Below, in pieces: positions 54,890 to 64,000 of a DNA stretch of 64,000 nucleotides. Numbering within the stretch: position 1 is the first letter of the stretch; the number at the start of each line of letters is the position of its first letter. The DNA lies in assembly GCF_014280435.1 (NCBI RefSeq), contig NZ_CP060388.1:2617501-2681500 (forward strand). Reading direction: 5' to 3'. The position numbers and the translations under genes were made by a program. The notes below the pieces were generated by a model that worked only from the letters and a program-made list of their open reading frames with translations, had not been told where the DNA came from and did no database searches. The stretch is from Sphingobium sp. KCTC 72723 (GTDB lineage Bacteria > Pseudomonadota > Alphaproteobacteria > Sphingomonadales > Sphingomonadaceae).

Positions 54890-57229
54890 ATGGCCCGCTA
54901 TGATCATTTGCAGCTGGTACGGCTGCCTGAGCGACTGCCGCGTCGAAAGACAGGCGGCGGCGGACCTCCGCCCCAGCGAGAGCCTGGTGGCCACAGCCGC
55001 AGACTCGGTGAAGAACTCGACCAAGCCGTGGAAGTCCAACGGCAGCGTCGACGCCCGGATGCGGTCAACCCTGCGCTGATCCTTCGCGTCAGTATGAGCG
55101 GGCCATTGCTGGAGGAGGAGTGGGCCAAGGTCGGATTGACCGTGCTTTCGAGCGACGAAGATCGGTCACTCATCCTGTTCGCCTCCAATGATGAACTGAC
55201 TGATTTCCGGCGCAAGATGACAGCTTATGGTCAAGGCGTGCGTGGCGACCAAATCAATCCGTCCTATGCGGGCTTCATCGCCAACGTCGAAGGGATCGCC
55301 GCAGTAGCGCCGCGCGATCGCATTGGCCTTCGCGCACGCGAAGCAGCCCTCGTTGAGACAGAAGATTTCCAGCCTGGCACACAGTATATCGTCGATCTCG
55401 AACTCTGGGATCTCGGGCGGCGTGAGCTGCGGGAGCGAAAGCTGGACGAGATCGTCGCCTATGCTGAAGCGCTTGGTGCCGAAGAGCTGGATCGGCATAT
55501 CGGCCCGAACATCACGATGGTTCGTCTGAGCGGTGATGGTCGAATGGTGCGTCCACTTCTTGCAATCGAAGAAATTGCTGAAATCGACTTCCCGCCCGAA
55601 CCGGATTTTATGGAGCGCGACACGGGCGATCTGGCGATTGGAGAACTGCCTCCCGTCGAAGAATTGGCCGCCGATGCCCCGCTGATCGGCATCATCGACA
55701 GTGGCGTGAACGACCATCCGTTGATCGAGGACATCATCGCCGGTGCTATCGGAGTGCCGGCGACGCTTGGGACGGCCGACGATTGGGGACATGGTACGTT
55801 CGTTGGAGGCATTGCAACCTTTGGCGATCTTCGGGCGCAGCTCGGCAATGAAGCACTTGTACGAAATGCGCGGCTCTGTTCCGCCAAGGTCGTGGATGAG
55901 CGCGGGCGTTTTCCCAACAGCCGATTGGTCCCGCGCCTTATGCGTGAGGCCATAACCAGACTAAATGACGAGTTTGGGTGCCGCATTTTCGTGATCTCCT
56001 TGGGCGACCGCACCAAACTGATCGAGGGGACGAAAGTCGGCGTGTGGGCTCAAACGCTCGATGAACTGGTGCGTGAACTCGATGTAGTCATCATCGTTTC
56101 GGCCGGGAATCGGCATCCGCGCAGCCATTTGCGGGTTGAGGAGGCTGTGACCGAATATCCTTCCTACCTGTCCGAGCCTGCCAACCGACTCTGCGAACCC
56201 GCCGGCGGCATGAACATTGTGACGGTCGGCGCACTCGCCCACGGAAATGGTCTTCCAGCCGCAGCTGCGGGGACGGTCGGAATTCGGCCCATCACCGAGC
56301 GGCTCGAACCGTCCCCCTTCTCGCGCGCGGGGCCAGGCGCAAGAGGCGCCATCAAACCTGATTTTACGGATATCGGTGGAACACTGATTTACGACGGTAC
56401 GACAAACCTCCTTCAGGGTGGTGAGGTCCGCCCGGAAGCCGGTGTCCTCTCGCTTCACCATCGCCCGGTGGATCGTCTTTTCGCAACCCGGTCCGGTACG
56501 TCGCACGCCGCGCCGCTGGTTGCCTATAAAGCCAGCCAGATACTGGGAAGATTCCCCGATGCCTCGGCTAACCTTGTACGCGCGCTTCTTGCCAGCAGCG
56601 CAACAGTGCCATCTGAGGCTGCACATCGTCTTGCCTTGTTAGGCGAGGTGCCGACCCGCGCGCAGTGCGGCTACGGAATGGTCGATGCCGAGCTTGCCTC
56701 CTATTCCGATGACAATCGTGTTGTCCTTTACGCGGAGGACGAACTCACGATCGACCATTTTGCGGTCTATCAGATACCGATTCCGCGACCATTCCAGACA
56801 GAACGTGGTCGTCGAACGATCCGCGTAAGCCTGGCCTACGATCCACCTGTGCGCCACAGCCGGCTCGACTATAATGGTGTCTCGATGAGCTTCCGGCTCG
56901 TTCGTGGGTGCGAGCCGGAAACGATTTTCGAGCATTACCGGCAACGCACGCAGGCCGAGGGACCGATCCCGGAAATGGCCAACCGCAACAATTGCACCTT
57001 ATCTCCGTCATCTACAGCGCGCGAAAAATCGAGCCTTCAAAGCGCGTCCGTTACCTTCTCACGAGACGTCAGCAGTTACGGTGACGCCTACTATCTGGTC
57101 GTGCGCTGCGCGGGAGGATGGTCAGGGGATGTCGGCCAGCAAGGCTTCGCTATTGTTGTCGAAATCTCGCACGAGGCGGAATTAACTTTGTATGAGCGCC
57201 TGCGGCAGCAATTGCGGGTTCGCGCCTGA
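54890..57229 (+). CDS. Subtilisin-like serine protease (S8 family)
   Basis: A 779-aa protease without a signal peptide, so cytoplasmic. It starts MARYDHLQLVRLPERLPRRK. The catalytic triad is visible: Asp270 in GIIDSGVNDHP, His301 in WGHGTFVGG and Ser538 in SGTSHAAPLV, with the oxyanion Asn407 in SAGNRH. A long N-terminal domain (1-260) and a C-terminal beta-rich domain (590-779) flank it. The two-gene pairing with an AAA+ ATPase suggests regulated proteolysis, for example of a phage- or stress-triggered target. It is the last clearly accessory gene before the housekeeping-type block. Confidence 0.93.
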   Translation: MARYDHLQLVRLPERLPRRKTGGGGPPPQREPGGHSRRLGEELDQAVEVQRQRRRPDAVNPALILRVSMSGPLLEEEWAKVGLTVLSSDEDRSLILFASNDELTDFRRKMTAYGQGVRGDQINPSYAGFIANVEGIAAVAPRDRIGLRAREAALVETEDFQPGTQYIVDLELWDLGRRELRERKLDEIVAYAEALGAEELDRHIGPNITMVRLSGDGRMVRPLLAIEEIAEIDFPPEPDFMERDTGDLAIGELPPVEELAADAPLIGIIDSGVNDHPLIEDIIAGAIGVPATLGTADDWGHGTFVGGIATFGDLRAQLGNEALVRNARLCSAKVVDERGRFPNSRLVPRLMREAITRLNDEFGCRIFVISLGDRTKLIEGTKVGVWAQTLDELVRELDVVIIVSAGNRHPRSHLRVEEAVTEYPSYLSEPANRLCEPAGGMNIVTVGALAHGNGLPAAAAGTVGIRPITERLEPSPFSRAGPGARGAIKPDFTDIGGTLIYDGTTNLLQGGEVRPEAGVLSLHHRPVDRLFATRSGTSHAAPLVAYKASQILGRFPDASANLVRALLASSATVPSEAAHRLALLGEVPTRAQCGYGMVDAELASYSDDNRVVLYAEDELTIDHFAVYQIPIPRPFQTERGRRTIRVSLAYDPPVRHSRLDYNGVSMSFRLVRGCEPETIFEHYRQRTQAEGPIPEMANRNNCTLSPSSTAREKSSLQSASVTFSRDVSSYGDAYYLVVRCAGGWSGDVGQQGFAIVVEISHEAELTLYERLRQQLRVRA

Positions 57230-57758
57230 TCGACTTCTGACTGGAACAACGTCAGGACGGCCCTCGCAGAGGCATATAGCAATCGTGCCGTGACCGAGGC
57301 GGCCCATCGATATGTTTGTGGGATCGATGACGGCGCGCCGGATTTTGTCCGCCGGCATTCTGGACGGGCCAGTGCGGGACACTTCTACGGCAGATAGTTG
57401 AAAATATTGCCACCGAGCGAGGTCACTCACGCGCGCGACGTTAAGGGGCTGAATTTTGAAAAGCCGCCCGTCCGCACCTGAGGATCGAAAATCAGCGGCT
57501 GAACGGCTATGAAGGGTCGGTAGGCGGCAGCTGCCACTTTTCTGCCGTTCTCGACAACTACGACATCCGACAGCTCTCGCCAGTTTCCGACGTTCGTGGG
57601 CCACCAGTGTCGCGCCTTTTGGCGGAGGATGCCGCCCCCCTATGTGTAAGGGACTAAAAGCGGACTTGCGGAAGCGAACGCGGCTGGGCTGGCAAAACGG
57701 ATAATTGATCTCTTATACCGCGGCTTCCGGGGTTGGCATGAAAGGGCGGATTAGACCG
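57230..57758. other. Intergenic region between accessory and core-like genes
   Basis: About 530 bases with no convincing gene. A minus-strand frame to 57604 lacks recognisable composition. This gap is the likely place of an island boundary, but no repeat matching tRNA-fMet was seen. Confidence 0.4.
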
Positions 57759-58127
57759 TTATTCCATCGGCGAAAAACATGCGGCCATTGCAGCCTTGTC
57801 GGACGAAGGCTTGGCGCAGGGATTGAGATCCTCCAGATAGCCGACGATTTCGGTTATTTCCTGAGGTGTGAGTTTGAATCGGGGCATATTGCGATGCCCC
57901 ACCTGTAAGCCCTTCAAGAATGATTCCCGCAGGGCATCGACAGGATAGCGGCGATATAAGGAACGAAATGTCGGCGCGTCGGGGTTGGTGCTGACGCCAT
58001 CCGGTCCTGTTGCGTGGCAGCCTGAGCATTGCTGGTCGACAAGCTGACGACCTCCATGGGCAGGGGCCGCACCTGCCCAAGCGAGCACCCCGCTCATGAG
58101 GCCCAGGCATTGGGTTCGAAATCTCAT
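57759..58127 (-). CDS. Small c-type cytochrome
   Basis: A 122-aa protein from ATG 58127 (MRFRTQCLGLMSGVLAWAGA, a signal peptide). The haem motif is CSGCH, and the distal Met is probably in NMPRF or a later Met. GYLEDL follows at the C-terminal helix, as in class I cytochromes. It probably carries electrons in the periplasm. Partner oxidase or dehydrogenase is not adjacent. Confidence 0.9.
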   Translation of the reverse strand: MRFRTQCLGLMSGVLAWAGAAPAHGGRQLVDQQCSGCHATGPDGVSTNPDAPTFRSLYRRYPVDALRESFLKGLQVGHRNMPRFKLTPQEITEIVGYLEDLNPCAKPSSDKAAMAACFSPME

Positions 58128-58211
58128 TCGATGGTGTCCTTGCATGCTATGTCGGTGAGTTTTTGCTGGGCTAGCGGTCCCCGCGGCCGCCGGTCGAACC
58201 GCGTCTGCCTA

Positions 58212-58733
58212 TCATCGGCGCCCAAGTGTGCGGCTGACCAACATCAGCGTGGAATCGCCGGGATACTCAGTGGCGATAAAGCCTTGGTCGCATTCGACCT
58301 CGATAGCGGCATGGTTGTCCCGACTCTCGATTGCTTCCAGCGTCCGCAACCCGATTGTCTCAGCGTAGCGCGCAATATGGGCCAACAACGCCCAGCCTAT
58401 GCCTTGGCCCTTATAATCGGCGCGGATTGCAATCGCCACCTCGCCCTGCTCCAAGTCGGCGCCGTAAGCCAGCATTGCAGTCGCAACCATCCGGGACTGG
58501 TCCTGTGTGAACACAAGAAAGCTGTCGCTATTGGGTAGTGGGCATTCAAGCATCGTAATCTGCGCCTGGCTCACTTCCCTGATCCCGCTGAGAAATCGAA
58601 ACCTAAGATCCACGGGGGTGACGTGGGCAAAGAAAGCCTTGATCGTCGGGCCATCACCGACGTGTGCGCGCCGGACATGAAAATGGGCGCCGGATCGGGT
58701 CGTGATCGGTGAGACATTTTCCGATTGCGTCAT
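58212..58733 (-). CDS. GNAT N-acetyltransferase
   Basis: A 173-aa GNAT protein. Visible are the motif-A region AIAIRADYKGQGIGWALLAH (acetyl-CoA loop QGIGWA) and the C-terminal NHAAIEVECDQGF-like segment. The N-terminal VRRAHVGDGPTIKAFFAHVT is typical of stand-alone relatives of the Pat C-domain. It overlaps the response-regulator gene by ATGA, so the two are co-expressed. Confidence 0.9.
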   Translation of the reverse strand: MTQSENVSPITTRSGAHFHVRRAHVGDGPTIKAFFAHVTPVDLRFRFLSGIREVSQAQITMLECPLPNSDSFLVFTQDQSRMVATAMLAYGADLEQGEVAIAIRADYKGQGIGWALLAHIARYAETIGLRTLEAIESRDNHAAIEVECDQGFIATEYPGDSTLMLVSRTLGRR

Positions 58734-59218
58734 ATCGTTTCCTCCGAGATTTGGCGGCTGCCCGTCTTCAGCGAGATGGCGCTGTCCAGCGCCACCGGCT
58801 TGGATGTTCGGCGGACGACAGGGGGAATGGCAGCGCGTACTCTGGCTGCGACCGAGGACAGCGCATCGATAAGCTGCGCTGGCCTAAATGGCTTGATCAC
58901 CAGTTCGCTCATGGGCACGCCATAAGCCATCCATTCAGCCGCGGTCGACGAACTGGTATAGACGATCGGCATAGTGGATGCGTGCAGCCGAGCGCGGCGA
59001 CCGATATTCCAGCCCGTCGAGCCGCGGCCGAGGCGCACATCTGTGACGACGCAATCAATATGCCCGTCGTCCGTCGCGATGCAGTTGAGGGCTTCCACGC
59101 CGTTATTTGCCAGCAGGATGTCAAAGCCTGCATGCTTGAGCATCTCGGCAACCGGTGTCCGCACGGACTTTTCATCCTCTACGTAGAGTAGGAGCTGATG
59201 TTTGGGATCGACCGCCAT
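58730..59218 (-). CDS. Response regulator (receiver-only)
   Basis: A 162-aa protein with a complete receiver domain: acidic pair in YVEDEKSVR, phospho-acceptor Asp in CVVTDVRLGRG, Thr/Ser in VYTSSST and Lys in VIKPFRPAQ. There is no output domain; the last 35 residues are unassigned. Coupled to the GNAT gene by ATGA. A histidine kinase lies about 1.5 kb away on the other strand; whether they work together is unknown. Confidence 0.93.
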   Translation of the reverse strand: MAVDPKHQLLLYVEDEKSVRTPVAEMLKHAGFDILLANNGVEALNCIATDDGHIDCVVTDVRLGRGSTGWNIGRRARLHASTMPIVYTSSSTAAEWMAYGVPMSELVIKPFRPAQLIDALSSVAARVRAAIPPVVRRTSKPVALDSAISLKTGSRQISEETI

Positions 59219-59243
59219 GGAACATTGCCTTTCGAGCGTCGGG

Positions 59244-60257
59244 TTACTCAGATGTCGTACGGCTTCTCGCTTCGTCGCGGAGCCAGGCTACTTCGTTCGA
59301 TTGCGGCAGCCCGGCCTCCCGGACCTGAGCCTCCACCACGCCCTGGATCGTTAACGAGGACGATCGGAACGCTGCAGCCTCGTCAGCGTTGAGGAGCGGC
59401 GCTAGAACCTGCTCCACACCGTTTGCGCCAATGATGCAGGGCATGCTGATCGCAATTTCGTCAGCACCAGCGATTCCGTGCATGAGGGTCGAAATCGGTA
59501 AAACCGCGCGCTCGTTGCGGATTATTGCCTCGCAAATCCGAACGATGGCTGTCGCAATGCCGAAGGAGGTATACCCCTTGCCAGACACGATCGAATAGGC
59601 CGATTCACGCACAGCTTTCGCGACAGCGACGGTGTCAAGTATCGGGCGATCGGTCTGAAACTCCTGCAAGGGAATCCCGCCGATACGGACCGCAGAAAAA
59701 ATCGCCACTTCGCTATCGCCATGCTCGCCCAGCACAACGGCATCCACAGCGGACGCTGCGACATTGAAGTGTGCGGCAAGCATTTGCCGCAGCCGGTTTG
59801 AATCGAGCAGCGTGCCGGTCCCGAGGACCTGGCTGGCGGGGAGGCTGCCAGAGTTGAACGCTATGGCTGTCATCACATCGACGGGGTTGGCCGCGATCAG
59901 TAAAATGCCATCAAACCCAGCAGCGTCGAGAGCATTGACACAGTCCCTCACGATTTGCGCGCTACGCGCAGCCACGGACAGACGGTTTTCAGCGCCATGG
60001 GTCGCCGCGCCTGCGGTGATGACGGCCACCTTCGCGCTCGCAGCGTCGTCATATGTGCCGGCCCAGATACGCGACGGTCTTGCCAAGGCGTTGGCATCCG
60101 ACAAATCTGCGGCTTCGGCAGACGCCAATGCATGGTTGTCGTCGATGAGCACGATCTCGGGAAAGATGCCCCGGAGCATCATTGCGTAGGCAGCCGTTGC
60201 CCCGACATGCCCCGCACCGATTATTACTATCCGGTCCGTCGATTCCCTTAGCGTCAT
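59244..60257 (-). CDS. ldh: L-lactate dehydrogenase
   Basis: A 337-aa NAD-dependent dehydrogenase from ATG 60257 (MTLRESTDRIVIIGAGHVGA). The nucleotide-binding IGAGHVGATAAYAM, the IAANPVDVMT loop and the active-site VLGEHGDSEVAIFSA (with catalytic His in GEHGDSE) are diagnostic of LDH rather than malate dehydrogenase. The second substrate residue region LDSNRLRQMLA is conserved. The frame is open upstream, but the internal start fits the family. Confidence 0.93.
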   Translation of the reverse strand: MTLRESTDRIVIIGAGHVGATAAYAMMLRGIFPEIVLIDDNHALASAEAADLSDANALARPSRIWAGTYDDAASAKVAVITAGAATHGAENRLSVAARSAQIVRDCVNALDAAGFDGILLIAANPVDVMTAIAFNSGSLPASQVLGTGTLLDSNRLRQMLAAHFNVAASAVDAVVLGEHGDSEVAIFSAVRIGGIPLQEFQTDRPILDTVAVAKAVRESAYSIVSGKGYTSFGIATAIVRICEAIIRNERAVLPISTLMHGIAGADEIAISMPCIIGANGVEQVLAPLLNADEAAAFRSSSLTIQGVVEAQVREAGLPQSNEVAWLRDEARSRTTSE

Positions 60258-60665
60258 TGGCCGGCACCCGGTGGAACTGCCCGCCATGTCGTTCCGGGCG
60301 GCTTGACCATCGCGCAGCCGCACGTGCGGCATCTGCCAACGAACAGTCCGGCTTCCCAGTGCGTGCCCCGCGGATCGACCGAATGACGGCCGACCAATGT
60401 GTGGAGGCTCATAGCGGCATTCTGAATCTGGTCATGGCATTGCTCCGCCTTCAGGCGAGAGCGCTACCGTCCCTCGGTCACAGGATGCCTGCATCAGATC
60501 GGGTGATGCGCCATATATACCATGGCAAGGTCGGATGACCTAACGACACCTCCAATGAATTAGGCGGACCGCTCAATCAGGTGTAGAAGGATGTCACCAC
60601 CGGTCCTCCTGGCTCGTCGGTGGCTGAGAGTCTCACGCTCCCGCCCGACGGAGCGAAAATCTCAC
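60258..60665. other. Divergent intergenic region between LDH and histidine kinase
   Basis: About 400 bases with no convincing gene, holding the promoters of the two divergent transcripts. No sigma-factor consensus could be assigned with confidence. Confidence 0.4.
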
Positions 60666-61736
60666 ATGAAACAGTTCGAGAACCTCGAAGACGCCCAGAC
60701 CCTCGCCCTCGCGATCGTGGATACGATCCCAGAGCCGTTCCTCGTGCTGGACGACAGCTTCTCGGTCATGGCGGCAAGCCGGTCCTTTTATGAATGTTTC
60801 AAAGTCGACGCAGCCCAAACTCGCGGGCGATCCCTATTCGCTCTTGGCGACGGACAATGGGACATTCCGGCGCTGCGCCATTTGATAGCAACGATCATTC
60901 CGGGACAGCCTGCGATGGAAGGCTTCGAGGTCGAGCACGACTTCCCAGCAATCGGGCGCAAGGTCATGCTGCTGAACGCTCGGACTGTGACCTATGCAGG
61001 CAAGGACACCGCCAATATCCTGCTGGCGTTTCAGGATGTGACCCTCCGGCGCCAGATCGAGCAAGAGAAGGCTGCGCTCAATGCGCAGACCGAACATCTC
61101 CTCGCCCAGCAGCGCATCTTGTTCCAGGAAATGCAGCATCGGGTCGCCAACAGTCTGCAGATCATCGCCAGCATTCTCACGCTCAAGGCGGGATCCGTGA
61201 CTTCCGAGGAGACGCGCCATCATCTGGAGGATGCCCGCGAGCGGGTCATGTCTGTGGCCGCAGTGCAGACGCACCTCAATGCATCCGAAGGTATCGACCG
61301 CATCGAAGTGGGTGCCTATTTGGTGAAACTCGGCAGCGGCCTTTCGGCATCCATGATTGGTGAGGGAAGACCGATTGTGCTCGATGTCGTCACAGACGAA
61401 AGCATCATTGCCTCGGCCGATGCCATCAGCCTGGGGTTGATCGTCACAGAGCTCGTCATCAATGCGATCAAATATGCCTTTCCGACTCCCCGACCCGACG
61501 CCCGCATTTTAGTTCAGTATGAAGTGCAAGGCAGTGACTGGTCACTGACGGTTTCGGATAATGGCGTAGGCAAGACCAGTGATGTGCCGCCAAGCAAAGG
61601 CGGCCTGGGCACTGCCATCGTCAAGGCCCTCGCAAAGCAGCTCGACGCTCGGATAAGCAGCACATCGACCCCTGCTGGGCTATCGGTCGCGATCACCCGC
61701 GCGACGTTTGTTGCACGCCTTCCGCAAGCGGCATGA
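60666..61736 (+). CDS. PAS-domain histidine kinase (HisKA_2/HWE type)
   Basis: A 356-aa kinase from ATG 60666 (MKQFENLEDAQTL). A PAS domain (residues 20-130: LVLDDSFSVMAASRSFYECF) is followed by HisKA_2 with the phosphorylated His in FQEMQHRVANSLQIIASIL, then an HATPase domain with ELVINAIKYAFP and the G-box VSDNGVGK plus GLGTAIVKALA. No membrane segment is visible, so it is cytoplasmic. The last codons overlap the next gene by ATGA. This kinase type often acts in general stress or light/redox sensing. Confidence 0.93.
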   Translation: MKQFENLEDAQTLALAIVDTIPEPFLVLDDSFSVMAASRSFYECFKVDAAQTRGRSLFALGDGQWDIPALRHLIATIIPGQPAMEGFEVEHDFPAIGRKVMLLNARTVTYAGKDTANILLAFQDVTLRRQIEQEKAALNAQTEHLLAQQRILFQEMQHRVANSLQIIASILTLKAGSVTSEETRHHLEDARERVMSVAAVQTHLNASEGIDRIEVGAYLVKLGSGLSASMIGEGRPIVLDVVTDESIIASADAISLGLIVTELVINAIKYAFPTPRPDARILVQYEVQGSDWSLTVSDNGVGKTSDVPPSKGGLGTAIVKALAKQLDARISSTSTPAGLSVAITRATFVARLPQAA

Positions 61737-62788
61737 TCGCGCTGGCAGGTCGTCTTCCCAGCAATCATGCATACTTTGCAGCAGGCGTCGGCCACTACCG
61801 CCGCAAAGCTATAATATGGGCGCTCGGAGCATTCCTCATCAGCTCGGCCTATGCCGCAGCGAACGCTCAGGCGCCTATCCCCGTTGACGGACCGATTGAG
61901 CATCTAAAGGCCGGAGAATATATCTGGGCGCCCGAGATTGCGCCGGATGGACCGGTCACCATCATCGTCAGCCTCCAAACCCAGCGCGCCTACGCTTACC
62001 GGAACGGGGTGCCGATTGGCGTATCGACCGTGTCGACGGGCAAAGCAGGCTACGACACGCCAACCGGAATATTCACGATCCTGCAGAAGGAGGTCGATCA
62101 CAAATCGAACCTCTATGCCAACGCTCCCATGCCGTTCATGCAGCGCCTGACCTGGACGGGCATAGCGATGCACGCGGGCAACCTGCCCGGCTATCCTGCC
62201 TCCCACGGCTGCGTCAGGTTGCCACTCGCGTTTGCCAAGCTGCTGTTTGAGGTCACCAAGCTAGGTCTCACCGTGGTCATCACCAATGATCCGCTGGCAC
62301 CGGAGGTGGTCGGGACCCCGCCAATTCTCACGCCGCCGGGCGCAGAGCAAACTCCTGCACGAACGGCCTACCGCTGGCAGCCCGAGCGTTCCCCCACCGG
62401 GCCGCTATCGATCGTAGTTAGTGGCCGCGATCGCCGCATCGTCGTAATGCGGCGCGGCGTCGAGATTGGCTCGAGTGGCATTGACATAGACGGGGCGGTT
62501 GTCACGACTGAAGCCTTCACCTTCGCAGGCCTCGATGGGACACGCCTTCGCTGGCTGCGCCTTCCTTTGCCCGGGCAGGCCAATGAGACGAGCGAAATGA
62601 CTGTTTCCGAGAGGGCGCGGGGGCATATGCCCGAAGCCTTTCGGCTCCTTCTTGCCGGGGCACTCGTTCCCGGTTCCACTTTGCTTGTAACACGCGAGTC
62701 CCTTCGCAGTGGGGGCACTGGCAAGGAGCTCACGCTGTTCACAGCTGAGGGCTCTGGCACCGGGACTACTAGCGATCCCAAGAAGTGA
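61733..62788 (+). CDS. L,D-transpeptidase (YkuD domain)
   Basis: A 351-aa exported protein with membrane/signal segment (AIIWALGAFLISSAYAAANA). The YkuD domain (about residues 70-185) shows HAGNLPGYPASHGCVRLP, with the catalytic His and Cys of the SHGCxRL motif. The C-terminal half is unassigned, with a repeat of a beta-rich pattern (IVVSGRDRRIVVMRRGVEIG). It crosslinks peptidoglycan or attaches lipoproteins. Coupled to the kinase upstream and to the permease downstream by ATGA and GTGA overlaps. Confidence 0.92.
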   Translation: MIALAGRLPSNHAYFAAGVGHYRRKAIIWALGAFLISSAYAAANAQAPIPVDGPIEHLKAGEYIWAPEIAPDGPVTIIVSLQTQRAYAYRNGVPIGVSTVSTGKAGYDTPTGIFTILQKEVDHKSNLYANAPMPFMQRLTWTGIAMHAGNLPGYPASHGCVRLPLAFAKLLFEVTKLGLTVVITNDPLAPEVVGTPPILTPPGAEQTPARTAYRWQPERSPTGPLSIVVSGRDRRIVVMRRGVEIGSSGIDIDGAVVTTEAFTFAGLDGTRLRWLRLPLPGQANETSEMTVSERARGHMPEAFRLLLAGALVPGSTLLVTRESLRSGGTGKELTLFTAEGSGTGTTSDPKK

Positions 62789-64000
62789 CTGAGCTTAGGC
62801 GTACCATCGGTGGCGGACAGCTTCTGCTCTATGGTTTAGGCTCCATGCTGGGCACAGGCATCTATGGTCTCATCGGCAAGGCGGCCGGGACCATGGGTAG
62901 CGCCGTGTGGATGGCATTCCTCGTCGCCATGGTCGCCGCTCTGCTTACCGGCATCAGCTATGCGTCGATTGCATCGCGCTACCCCAAAGCCGGGGGTGCT
63001 GCTTATGCGACGCAGCGCGCATACGGTGCGCCATGGCTGAGCTACCTGGTCGGACTGACCGTCCTTAGTTCTGGCCTCGCCTCAATCGCGACCCAGGCCA
63101 AGGTCGTGGCAGAGAACTTGAATACGCTCGTCGGGTTCGACTTCGGGTTCACCGTTTTATCCAGCCCGACAGAGATAGTGCTGATCGGCGTCGTGTTCCT
63201 CCTGCTTTTAGACGGGATCGTGTTTCGGGGCATCACGACATCGGTCTGGGTGAACACAGCTTTCACGGTGGTTTCCGCACTCGGGTTGTTGCTTGTCATC
63301 GCGGTGGGCGCCCGTTTCTGGGGCCAGGCCGATCTTTTCGAAGTCCCTAAAATACCTGGGAATGCTCATGGCGATCTCACGCTCGGGCTGCTCCTACAGG
63401 GATCGATCCTGACGTTCTTCTCATTCCTTGGGTTCGAAGACATGCTCAACGTCGCGGAAGAGGTAGAGCGTCCCGAGCGCAACATGCCGATCGGCATCAT
63501 TGGCGCGATGCTCACCGCATCGGTGATATACATGGCTGTCGCGATCACAGCGGTCTCCGTCGTGCCGTGGGCTGAACTTGCCAGCGCGCCGGGCCCGCTA
63601 AAACTCGTTGTTGAACGAGCCGCTCCTTGGTTTCCAGCAGTTGGATTCACCGTCATCACGATTGCGGCCGTTTCGAACACGGCCCTGGTGAACTACGTGA
63701 TGGGCTCGCGGCTGCTCTACGGAATGGCTCAGCAGGGACTGATCCCGGCCGTTCTGGGCACGGTCCATATCACGCGCCGCACGCCGCACATCGCCATCGG
63801 GGCGCTGCTGGTCGTCGTTGTCGCGATGCAGTTCGTTGGGGACATAGCTCAGTTGGCAAGCGCCACGGTGCTGCTGCTGCTAGTCGTGTTCGCGTTGGTC
63901 AACGCTGCGCTGATCGTCCTCAAGCTGAGGGAAGGCGATATCCCTGGCTGCTTCAATGCGCCAATCGTCGTTCCGGTGCTAGGCGTCCTGATCTGCCTCG
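62785..64000 (+). CDS. Amino-acid permease of the APC family (partial at window end)
   Basis: Starts with GTG 62785, overlapping the transpeptidase stop as GTGA, and runs off the window. About 405 residues are visible. The N-terminal helix LLLYGLGSMLGTGIYGLIGK has the GTG(I)YG motif of the APC substrate site. At least ten membrane segments follow, including FFSFLGFEDMLNVAEEVERP, typical of amino-acid/polyamine transporters. The overlap suggests one operon with the histidine kinase and transpeptidase. Confidence 0.9.
   Translation, partial: MTELRRTIGGGQLLLYGLGSMLGTGIYGLIGKAAGTMGSAVWMAFLVAMVAALLTGISYASIASRYPKAGGAAYATQRAYGAPWLSYLVGLTVLSSGLASIATQAKVVAENLNTLVGFDFGFTVLSSPTEIVLIGVVFLLLLDGIVFRGITTSVWVNTAFTVVSALGLLLVIAVGARFWGQADLFEVPKIPGNAHGDLTLGLLLQGSILTFFSFLGFEDMLNVAEEVERPERNMPIGIIGAMLTASVIYMAVAITAVSVVPWAELASAPGPLKLVVERAAPWFPAVGFTVITIAAVSNTALVNYVMGSRLLYGMAQQGLIPAVLGTVHITRRTPHIAIGALLVVVVAMQFVGDIAQLASATVLLLLVVFALVNAALIVLKLREGDIPGCFNAPIVVPVLGVLICL

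Noticed and set aside
57182..57604. Minus-strand 140-aa frame after the subtilase
   Set aside because: Composition is not protein-like, it overlaps the subtilase end and no domain is visible.
60273..60292. GGAAC...CGTT as an EcfG general-stress promoter between LDH and the kinase
   Set aside because: The spacing is about 12 bases instead of the 16-17 required.

Overview
The window looks like the chromosome (or a large replicon) of a sphingomonad-type alphaproteobacterium (Sphingobium, Sphingomonas, Novosphingobium or a relative). The reasons are the overall GC-rich codon use, an rrn operon ending 23S-5S-tRNA-fMet, a lasso-peptide cluster of the isopeptidase/TonB-receptor/FecIR type described in sphingomonads and caulobacters, and an F-type transfer operon of the kind seen on sphingomonad plasmids. 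The genus is inferred; no species can be named from the sequence.

Layout. (1) 1-2170: end of an rrn operon (partial 23S, 5S, tRNA-fMet). (2) 2060-3940: a large serine recombinase whose last codons are antisense to tRNA-fMet, as expected at the end of an integrated element. (3) 4.3-6.1 kb: a TfoX-like gene and an IS110-family transposase. (4) 6.5-16.2 kb: a run of accessory genes that reads as a defence island: HTH protein; small protein plus TIR-like effector; a 992-aa RelA/SpoT-domain protein facing a putative PD-(D/E)XK nuclease; a coupled HNH / unknown / nucleotidyltransferase operon; and a Fic protein whose catalytic His is replaced by Gln, under a promoter full of repeated GCGCAACTA motifs. 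(5) 16.5-38.6 kb: a nearly complete, tightly overlapped F-type type IV secretion operon on the minus strand (traA, L, E, K, B, V, C, W, U, N, trbC, an S26 peptidase, traF, H, G and several small unknown genes). No relaxase or coupling protein was found. (6) 38.6-40.6 kb: three palindromes at exact 20-bp spacing, then an unknown gene, an XRE regulator and a GntR regulator. (7) 40.7-49.7 kb: a complete lasso-peptide locus: 44-aa precursor, A-B hairpin, B protease, C cyclase, and on the opposite strand isopeptidase, TonB-dependent receptor, FecR and FecI. (8) 50.2-57.2 kb: a sigma-region-4-like protein, two proteins of unknown function and a paired AAA+ ATPase / subtilisin-like protease. (9) 57.7-64 kb: more ordinary genes: cytochrome c, GNAT, response regulator, lactate dehydrogenase, PAS-histidine kinase, L,D-transpeptidase, and an amino-acid permease cut by the window edge.

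How it fits together. The simplest reading is an integrative (possibly conjugative) element inserted at tRNA-fMet, carrying transfer genes, a lasso-peptide locus and several candidate conflict systems. The right end of the element was not found: no second copy of the tRNA 3' end was seen when reading the rest of the window, although this was by eye. The best candidates for undescribed biology are the RelA/SpoT-domain / nuclease divergent pair, the HNH-unknown-nucleotidyltransferase operon, the AAA/subtilase module with its two upstream unknowns, and the predicted lasso peptide with a Gly1-Asp8 ring.
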